Origin: Streptacidiphilus sp. ASG 303
GTDB taxonomy: Bacteria; Actinomycetota; Actinomycetes; Streptomycetales; Streptomycetaceae
DNA: 57,521 nucleotides
Direction of reading: 5' to 3'
Assembly: GCF_020991365.1 (NCBI RefSeq)
Contig: NZ_JAJLRA010000033.1
Location: 1 to 57,521, forward strand
The notes under the pieces were generated by a model. It did no database searches, was not told where the DNA came from, and saw only the letters and a program-made list of their open reading frames with translations. Below, piece by piece: positions 52,077 to 57,521 of the stretch. How positions within the stretch are numbered: the first letter of the stretch is position 1; every line of letters starts with the position of its first letter. Position numbers and translations under genes: made by a program.

Positions 52077-52787
52077 TCACCGGGTGTGTCGTCCGTCTGC
52101 GTCGACGGCGGGCAGGCGAACTACTACCCGGGGGAGGAAGTAGCCCACGAGGGGCCCCGTGCACAGGGCGACGAGCACGGTTCCGGCCCCGAGGGTTCCG
52201 CCCATGAGCCAGCCGGCACCGGCGACAGCGACGTCGACGCCGGTGCGCACCGCAGCGATGGGCAGGCGGGTGAGCCGGACAAGTCCGGTCATGATGCCGT
52301 CGCGGGGGCCCGATCCGAACTGTGCACCGAGGTAGAGCGCGTCGAAGAAGGCCAGAGCAACGAGGCCGAGCACGAGGTACGCGATCTCGGTGGGTGTCCC
52401 CTGCGGGCGGGGGAGGACGGCTGCGGTGGCATCCGCGGCGAAGCCGACGACGGCGACGTTGAGGAGTGTGCCGAGGCCGGGCGGTTCTCGCAGCGGAATC
52501 CATGCCAGAAGCACCAGCAGGGAGATCAGGTTGGTTGCCCACCCGAACGAGACACCAAGAGTCGCGGCGGTGCCCTCGGTGAGCACGTTCCAGCCGGCTG
52601 CTCCCAGCCCGGACCGGACGAGTGTCATCACAGCGGCCCCGTACCCCACCAGGCCGATCACGAGCTGGAGGACGCGGCGTGTCGTGCGGCCGGCCCTGAT
52701 CTGGGCGAGCGCGTTCAACCGCGTCAGTACGGGCTGGTCATGACCCACCTGGACGGGGGCGTGTCCAGCGGAAGCAGGAGATGCCAT
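52077..52787 (-). CDS. YczE-family integral membrane protein
   Basis: A 236-aa protein with about five hydrophobic helices, e.g. VLQLVIGLVGYGAAVMTLVRSGLGAAGWNVLTEG and VALAFFDALYLGAQFGSGPRDGIMTGL, the YczE pattern. YczE is a membrane protein of uncertain function; the Bacillus homologue supports surfactin production. The gene is divergent from a MocR-type regulator of YczR type, the usual pairing. ATG 52787 is the assumed start; the N-terminal 25 residues are not family-like, so an internal start is possible. Confidence 0.82.
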   Translation of the reverse strand: MASPASAGHAPVQVGHDQPVLTRLNALAQIRAGRTTRRVLQLVIGLVGYGAAVMTLVRSGLGAAGWNVLTEGTAATLGVSFGWATNLISLLVLLAWIPLREPPGLGTLLNVAVVGFAADATAAVLPRPQGTPTEIAYLVLGLVALAFFDALYLGAQFGSGPRDGIMTGLVRLTRLPIAAVRTGVDVAVAGAGWLMGGTLGAGTVLVALCTGPLVGYFLPRVVVRLPAVDADGRHTR

Positions 52788-52804
52788 GCGGCAAGCCTGC
52801 GAGT

Positions 52805-52841
52805 ATCTGGACCTCGATTCCATAGCCAGATTGCTTATGCT
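52805..52841 (+). promoter_or_regulatory. Divergent promoter/operator of the YczE-YczR pair
   Basis: ATCTGG (52805-52810) and CCAGAT (52826-52831) form a perfect inverted repeat with a 15-nt spacer in the 60-bp gap between the divergent genes. TATGCT at 52836-52841 could be the -10 of the regulator gene. Transcription would then start at or next to its GTG 52848, implying a leaderless mRNA and operator overlap with the promoter (autorepression). Confidence 0.5.
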
Positions 52842-52847
52842 GGCGCG

Positions 52848-54239
52848 GTGAAAATCAGTGCGCACGCGGTAGGACGCATGCTGGGGCCATGGCAGGAGGG
52901 GCCCGGGCCGGCGCATCAGCGCCTCTCCGACAGGCTGCGGCTCCTGGTCCTGGACGGACGCATCCCTCTCGGGTCGGCCCTGCCGGGCGAGCGTGACCTG
53001 GCCACCGCGCTCTCCACCAGCAGAACCACCGTCGGCGCGGCCTACCGCACTCTGGTCGATCAGCGATACCTCGCCGCACGGGCACGCGCCAGGGCGACGG
53101 TGCGGCTGCCCGATGACCCGCCGCCCGAGCGCAGGAGCGCCGCGGGCTCGGCGGGCATCGACCTGTCCTTCGCCGCTCCGCCCGCGCCGGTCGAGATCCT
53201 CCACACGGCGTTCGCCACCGCGCTCGAACAGCTGCCGCGGCACTTCGAGCGGCACGGCTACGACCGGTACGGCATCGCGGAGCTGCGTGAAGCGGTGGCC
53301 GGCTGGTACCGACGGCGCTCCCTGCCCACAGCCCCCGATCACATCCTGATCACCAACGGCGCGCAGCACGCGCTCGCTCTTCTCGCGCGCACCCTCCTGT
53401 CCCCACGCGACAGGGTCCTGATCGACCATCCGACCTATCCGCACGCGATCAGCACGTTCACCGAGGCGCGTTCCCGGCTCCTGGCGGTCGCCGTGACGTC
53501 CTCGGGCTGGGACACGGCTCAGCTCCAGGAAGCGGCCCGCAGCGCGAATCTGGCCTATCTGATACCCGACTTCCACAATCCGACGGGGCTCTGCATGCCC
53601 ACAGGCGTCCGCGCCGGACTCAGGCTCGCCTGCCCCACGGTAGTCGACGAGACGATGACCGACCTGGCCCTGGACGGGGCAGACCCGGAACCCTTCGCGC
53701 TGCACATGCCGACCGCGATCAGCATCGGCTCGGTCTCCAAGAGCATCTGGGGCGGCCTACGCATCGGCTGGATCCGGGCGACGCCGTCCCTCCTGGAACG
53801 TGTCCAGCAGACCCGGCACGCCACGGACCTAGGCACCCCTGTCGTCGAACAGCTCGCCACGGCCGTACTCCTGAACGAGCACCGGACCCGGCGCCCTGGC
53901 ACACTCCGACAACTGCGATCGCAACGCGACGCACTCTGCGAAGCACTCGCCGAGCACCTGCCGGAGGTCCGGTCCCTTCGACCCGTCGGCGGCGTCACGC
54001 TGTGGGCGACGTTCCCTGACCCCATCAGCTCACGGCTGGCAGCGATCGCGCCGGACTACGGAGTGACCATCGCAGCCGGACCGCGCTTCGGGATCGGCGG
54101 CGCGTTCGAACGCAACATCCGACTGCCCTACACCCTCCCGCCCGGTCAACTGGCCCAGGCAATCGGCAGACTCGCACGGGCACGGCGGGCACTTGCTCGA
54201 GGCGCTGCCGGTACCCACACCCCCGCACCTGTTGCGTAA
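52848..54239 (+). CDS. MocR/YczR-type PLP-binding transcription regulator
   Basis: A 463-aa fusion: GntR winged helix at about residues 18-80 (GSALPGERDLATALSTSRTTVGAAYRTLVDQ), then an aminotransferase-like domain with IPDFHNPTGLCMP, VVDETMTDLAL and Schiff-base lysine in SIGSVSKSIWGGLRIGWI. Divergent from the YczE gene, which it most likely controls. GTG 52848 has no ribosome-binding site, in line with a leaderless transcript. Unrelated in sequence detail to the MocR protein at 35.0-36.4 kb. Confidence 0.88.
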   Translation: MKISAHAVGRMLGPWQEGPGPAHQRLSDRLRLLVLDGRIPLGSALPGERDLATALSTSRTTVGAAYRTLVDQRYLAARARARATVRLPDDPPPERRSAAGSAGIDLSFAAPPAPVEILHTAFATALEQLPRHFERHGYDRYGIAELREAVAGWYRRRSLPTAPDHILITNGAQHALALLARTLLSPRDRVLIDHPTYPHAISTFTEARSRLLAVAVTSSGWDTAQLQEAARSANLAYLIPDFHNPTGLCMPTGVRAGLRLACPTVVDETMTDLALDGADPEPFALHMPTAISIGSVSKSIWGGLRIGWIRATPSLLERVQQTRHATDLGTPVVEQLATAVLLNEHRTRRPGTLRQLRSQRDALCEALAEHLPEVRSLRPVGGVTLWATFPDPISSRLAAIAPDYGVTIAAGPRFGIGGAFERNIRLPYTLPPGQLAQAIGRLARARRALARGAAGTHTPAPVA

Positions 54240-55064
54240 GCGTCGACAGAGCAGCACGTCCACACAGCCCAGTTCGGTCCGGTGGATCAGGTTGGGGTCC
54301 GACTTCTCCCTTCTCCGGCCACGTTGAAGCGTTCCCTTGATCGCGGACACCTGGAGACTGGGATCTTGAGGTTCTAGAGGAAGCAGCATCAGGCGGGGAG
54401 CGGGGACACAAAGCGGTACACCGAGGAGTTCAAGCACGACGCGATCGCGCCCGTCGGTTCCTCGGGCGAGACGGTCACCGCAGTTGCCCGGGAGCCCGGG
54501 ATCAGCTCGGAGTCCCTGCGCGGCTGCTACCACCGGGCGAAGGCGGACCGGGGTGAGGGCGATTCCGGTGAGCTGACCGGCGCCGAACGCGAGAAGTTCA
54601 AGCGGTTGCGCAAGGAGATCTGTGAACAGCAGCAGAGCATCGAGATCCTGAAAGAAGCGACTGCCTTCCCGTGCCGTGTCCGGCCGGATCCGCATCTTGA
54701 ACAACATCCTCCACAGCGTCGAGGACAGGCGCATCATGAACCGCACCGATGGACCGCTCTGATCGCAGCAGGCACTCGTGCGTCTGCCTGCTCGCGGGCC
54801 CGCCGGGCGTCGCCGCCGGTCTGCCACCGGTAGGAGCCGAACCGGAAGACCGCCAGGGGCTGGATCAGCCCCTGCAGGGGCCGACACCTCGGATGGACGC
54901 CGAACTTCTTCGTCTGCCGAACCCGCCCTCAGAGGCGACACGAGCCCTCCGGGACCGCCTGGCCGACCCGGTAGTCGAGGCCCTCATGCGACTGAAGTTG
55001 GGCGCAGCCGGGACGCTGGGCAGTCGTCGGCTCCAGCGTTTGGGAGGGGCAGCACTGCTTCGCA
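54240..55064. other. Gap with IS3 OrfA remnant
   Basis: About 820 bp between convergent genes. The central part is an IS3 OrfA relic (separate entry). A plus-strand frame at about 54890-55070 (LRLPNPPSEATRALRDRLADP) looks coding-like but I cannot place it. Confidence 0.4.
54411..54665 (+). pseudogene. IS3-family OrfA remnant
   Basis: The plus strand reads KRYTEEFKHDAIAPVGSSGETV, AREPGISSESLRGCY, and LTGAEREKFKRLRKEICEQQQSIEILKEATAF, the helix-turn-helix and leucine-zipper part of IS3 OrfA. Substitutions at conserved positions (e.g. GCY for GWV) and loss of OrfB downstream show that it is a relic. The sequence before it (ACACCTGGAGACTGGGATCT) looks like the usual IS3 leader. Confidence 0.7.
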
Positions 55065-56135
55065 TCAGCACCAGCGCGTGTGGTGGCACGGGTTCCAGCC
55101 ATGACCGTCGGAGCCGCCGCCGGAGTCGCCGGAGTCCCGGGGAACCCCGTGGGGAAAGGTCGTGTTGCGGTTGCGGTCGCCGGGGAAGGGGTCGAGGTAG
55201 TCCGGGTCGCCGTCGCCGTCCCGGTCCGGCAGGTCCACGGAGGTCCCCGTCCCCCGGTCAGGGTCCGGGCAGCCGTTGTCACGGGACGACAGGAAGAGCG
55301 TCACGTACGTGCCGACGCGCACCGGCTCCCCCTCGGCCGGGTCGTGGGCGCACACCCGCCAGGTGTCGTACTCCCCCTTGTCCGGCAGCGTGTCATTGGC
55401 GTAGGCCGCCTGTGCCCAGACGTGGTCGGCGGGCACTCCGAGGGCGACGACCTCCTGACGGGCCTTCGGCCATGCCTTCCAGACCAGTTCGGGCATCCGA
55501 GGAAGGGGGATGGGAGCCCCGTCCTCCTTCGGGCACGGGTCGCCGCTGCGGACGGCGCCGAAGTCGACCGTGGGGTCCGCGTCGGTCCCCCCCTCCGTCT
55601 GGAAGCAGACCTTCCACAACGACCGGGCAGAGAATGCGATGTCCTGCCCCTCGTCGGACGCGTCATGGAAGGTGACGTCTGCCCCGGTGCGGACGACCCG
55701 CCCGTAGGCCAGGTCGAGGCTCCTGCCCCGGTAGTCCTGGAGGGGTCGTCTCGTCCCCGTCGGGACCGATGGCGCGGAGGGTGCCGCCGTCCATGAGGCC
55801 CCTGTCGGGTCGGCCACCGCCGCAGGGCTCTGCCCCTCGTTCTGCGGGGAGCCGGGCAGGACGCTGACCAGCAGACCCGTGGCGACGACCGTCGCAACGG
55901 CCTTCCCGACCGCAGGCCACGGGTTTCCCCGCCACAGCACGACCACCGCTGCGATCAGCGCGGCCGCGCCCAGCCGAGGCCAGACCAGCCCGCACACCGG
56001 CACAGCCGCGACGAGGCCGACCCGGACGCCGTGCGTCCGCCACCACGCCCTCCAGGGCATCGCCTGCCGGGGGCGGGACGGCTTGGACGGCGACGGAGCG
56101 GGGAGCGGGCCTGACAAGATGGTGTCGTCCTTCAC
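55065..56135 (-). CDS. Membrane-anchored protein with PASTA-like region and Ca-binding-like Asp/Gly tail
   Basis: About 356 aa. After a basic, Pro-rich start come two hydrophobic helices ([47 protein letters not shown]). The extracellular part has a PASTA-like block ([26 protein letters not shown] ... [10 protein letters not shown]) with cysteines. It ends in an Asp/Gly-rich [17 protein letters not shown], resembling an excalibur or thrombospondin-3-type calcium site, and [11 protein letters not shown]. Likely cell-envelope associated. The start is uncertain: GTG 56135 lacks a ribosome-binding site, and internal ATGs exist. Confidence 0.7.
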   Translation of the reverse strand: MKDDTILSGPLPAPSPSKPSRPRQAMPWRAWWRTHGVRVGLVAAVPVCGLVWPRLGAAALIAAVVVLWRGNPWPAVGKAVATVVATGLLVSVLPGSPQNEGQSPAAVADPTGASWTAAPSAPSVPTGTRRPLQDYRGRSLDLAYGRVVRTGADVTFHDASDEGQDIAFSARSLWKVCFQTEGGTDADPTVDFGAVRSGDPCPKEDGAPIPLPRMPELVWKAWPKARQEVVALGVPADHVWAQAAYANDTLPDKGEYDTWRVCAHDPAEGEPVRVGTYVTLFLSSRDNGCPDPDRGTGTSVDLPDRDGDGDPDYLDPFPGDRNRNTTFPHGVPRDSGDSGGGSDGHGWNPCHHTRWC

Positions 56136-56144
56136 GTGCGTTCG

Positions 56145-56168
56145 TGCGATCTTGCGATCTTGCGAACG
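56145..56168. repeat. 8-bp direct repeats upstream of the membrane-protein gene
   Basis: TGCGATCT TGCGATCT TGCGAACG run head to tail at 56145-56168, with CGTTCG at 56139-56144 forming a dyad with CGAACG at 56163-56168. They lie just upstream of the minus-strand gene start at 56135, with TACGAT (minus strand, 56170-56175) as a possible -10. Probably regulatory. Confidence 0.45.
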
Positions 56169-56522
56169 TATCGTAGTGCGAGAAGCAGGCTGACCCTGTG
56201 CGTCCTCACGAGCCCTGCTCGCAGGCGTAGGAGAGCCCGGCGGCGTGGGCGCACGCGAAGCGCAACTGTGCAGCGACGTGGGGGCGTTGCTTTGCGTGGA
56301 CGATCGCGCGTCTGTCGGTTGGCCTTTCGGAACGTTGATGTGGAGTTCGGCGATCTGGACACGCTTGCGGATTTCGTGCTGGATGTGACAGCGGCCCTCC
56401 AGGCAGAGGCCGACACCGCAGAGATGACGCGGTGGTCGGCGACAGCAACAGTCATAGGGGCCAAGTGGGAGGCTGGCCTCTCTGGGAGCTGCGCACCCCT
56501 TCACAAGGGCACGGTCCTTGGC
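56169..56522. other. Region of unclear coding status before the DinB fragment
   Basis: The frame that contains the DinB fragment stays open upstream to 56136, but the translation is Arg-rich at first. Then [28 protein letters not shown] (about 56327-56410) looks protein-like without a family I can name. I do not treat it as one gene with the DinB part. Confidence 0.35.
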
Positions 56523-56756
56523 GGCTTCGAACTGGCCGAGGACGCCACACTGCACGACGCGCTCGCGACCTGGCAGACGGAGATCGCCCGCGCCCGCGAG
56601 CTCTGCGCCGACCGCGCCCTGACCGACACCGGCCGCTTCATGGAGCAGGACGTCAACCTCCGCTGGATCTACGTCCACATGATCGAGGAGTACGCCCGCC
56701 ACAACGGCCACGCCGACCTGCTCCGGGAGCGCATGGACGGCATCACCTGTGTATGA
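56523..56756 (+). pseudogene. DinB/DUF664-family protein, C-terminal remnant
   Basis: [24 protein letters not shown] ... [30 protein letters not shown] is the conserved C-terminal third of streptomycete DUF664 (mini-circle-like DinB) proteins. The expected N-terminal half with the first metal-binding His residues is not found upstream. The fragment is well conserved, so truncation may be recent, or it may be expressed as part of the longer open frame. Confidence 0.65.
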
Positions 56757-56957
56757 CGTTAAATCAGATAGGCACGCGCTGCGATGAGGTGACGCGTCGC
56801 CGGGTTCCCGGCCGGGCGACGCGTCGCGCCACGGTGCTCGGGCGGCTGAACGTGTGCGTGTCCGTAAGATCGATGACGACGAGGGGCAGCGACTGCTGCG
56901 GATCGTCCGTAGAGGCGCCGGATCGGTGGTGACCCGGCGACGAGCGCAGATACCGTT

Positions 56958-57284
56958 TCAGGATTCCTCCTGCGCGTGGGCAGCGCGACAGCGTTCGACC
57001 TGCCCGGTGACCTGCTCCATGAACCAGCGCATGATCTCGTACGGGATGACGTGCTCGCCATGGCTGTGGATGTGGACGGCCGGTTCCGGACTCGGGTCCT
57101 CGTCGGGGACGAACGCCACCAGGAAGGCAGCTCCGGGCAGGTAGGTCGCCGCGTTGTGGATCTCCGTCCACGTGGCCGGCGCGGGCACGGCCTCGCTCAG
57201 CTCGACGACCCAGGCATCGTCGGGCAAGGCGTAGTGGAACTGGACGGCGTAGTGACGGCCTGCATGTTCTCGCAGCTCTGGCAT
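56958..57284 (-). CDS. Hypothetical protein
   Basis: A 108-aa acidic protein that I do not recognise. It has no signal or membrane segment. HYALPDDAWVVELSEAVPAPATWTEI and PAVHIHSHGEHVIPYEIMRWFMEQVTGQV look like a compact alpha/beta fold; the HxHxH cluster could bind metal. ATG 57284 has only a weak ribosome-binding site. Composition and codon pattern fit a real gene. Confidence 0.6.
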   Translation of the reverse strand: MPELREHAGRHYAVQFHYALPDDAWVVELSEAVPAPATWTEIHNAATYLPGAAFLVAFVPDEDPSPEPAVHIHSHGEHVIPYEIMRWFMEQVTGQVERCRAAHAQEES

Positions 57285-57416
57285 GTCCGCAGGCTGCCAC
57301 AGCTGTCGGGCGGGAGTCGCGCGGATATCCGACTGCGGGCCCTGCAGTCCGGAGCCTCGGTCACGCGACTCAACCAGCGGTTACGGGAGGATCCCTAGGC
57401 CGTGTCTGACAAATGA

Positions 57417-57521
57417 TCATGTCTGGGGTTCGCGGAGCCACAGGATGAGTGAGGCCAGGACGAGGCCGGTGCGGTAGCGGGTGGCGAGCTTGTCGAAGCG
57501 GGTGGCGATGGCGCGGAACTG
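57417..57521 (-). mobile_element. 3' end of an IS5-family transposase gene (cut by window edge)
   Basis: The minus strand encodes the last 34 residues QFRAIATRFDKLATRYRTG...SLILWLREPQT, then TGA (57417-57419): the well-known end of streptomycete IS5-type (DDE) transposases. Outside it, GGCCGTGTCTGACAAATGAT (57398-57417) is the likely terminal inverted repeat. The element continues beyond the window. Confidence 0.85.

Noticed and set aside
1-57521. tRNA or rRNA genes
   Set aside because: I saw no cloverleaf with a conserved T-arm (GGTTCGAATCC-like) and no rRNA sequence on either strand. A covariance-model scan was not possible.

Overview
The window is very GC-rich DNA with GTG/TTG starts, Shine-Dalgarno sites and actinobacterial IS remnants, as expected for Streptomyces or Kitasatospora. 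Its centre (about 3.7-40.0 kb) is a nucleoside-antibiotic locus. From gene content I read it as a formycin-type pyrazole C-nucleoside cluster (about 3.7-33 kb) with a coformycin-type cassette beside it (about 36.5-40.0 kb). Formycin and coformycin are both known from Streptomyces (Kitasatospora) kaniharaensis, so the source may be that species or a relative. I could not run a comparison.

Layout. 0-3.6 kb: flank with an HHE (hemerythrin-like) protein, a broken ISL3 transposase and a frameshifted GNAT acetyltransferase. 3.7-10.3 kb, minus-strand operon: Rieske oxygenase, FMN reductase, PurC-like ligase (ForC-like), 936-aa FAD/Fe-S oxidoreductase, PfkB kinase. 10.6-17.8 kb, plus-strand operon: C-glycoside synthase (ForT-like), PurB-like lyase (ForB-like), two flavoproteins, amidohydrolase, NUDIX protein. 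19.0-32.5 kb, second plus-strand operon: ATP-grasp enzyme, saccharopine-dehydrogenase-like protein, lysine N6-hydroxylase, cupin-MetRS hydrazine synthetase, class III aminotransferase, ECF sigma factor, 2-hydroxyacid dehydrogenase, PurA-like (ForA-like), IMP-cyclohydrolase-like (ForH-like) and two luciferase-type monooxygenases. It ends at a 20-bp perfect hairpin. 32.6-36.4 kb, minus strand: MFS exporter, degenerate HD-domain protein, MocR regulator. 36.5-40.0 kb, plus strand: HAD phosphatase, second PurC-like protein (CofB-like), SDR (CofA-like), a small unknown and a second HAD phosphatase. 40.1-57.5 kb: flank with an ISAs1 copy carrying a nonsense codon, remnants of ISAs1, IS5, IS3 and IS701 elements, and scattered stand-alone genes (small secreted protein, alpha/beta hydrolase, secreted metallo-beta-lactamase-fold protein, TrmO-like protein, FAD monooxygenase, metallophosphoesterase, YczE/YczR pair, membrane-anchored protein).

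Working model. Lysine is N6-hydroxylated and joined N-N to an amino acid by the cupin-MetRS enzyme. Flavin and pyridine-nucleotide enzymes release a hydrazino acid that becomes a pyrazole dicarboxylate. The ForT-like enzyme couples this to PRPP. Copies of purine-pathway enzymes (PurC, PurB, the PurH cyclohydrolase domain, PurA) then build the pyrazolopyrimidine, with the formyl transfer left to the host PurH. The neighbouring cassette would divert a histidine-pathway intermediate to coformycin, an adenosine deaminase inhibitor able to protect formycin A from deamination. The steps named for ForT, ForB/C/H, CofA/B and hydrazine synthetases are known for homologues; their assignment here is inference from sequence.
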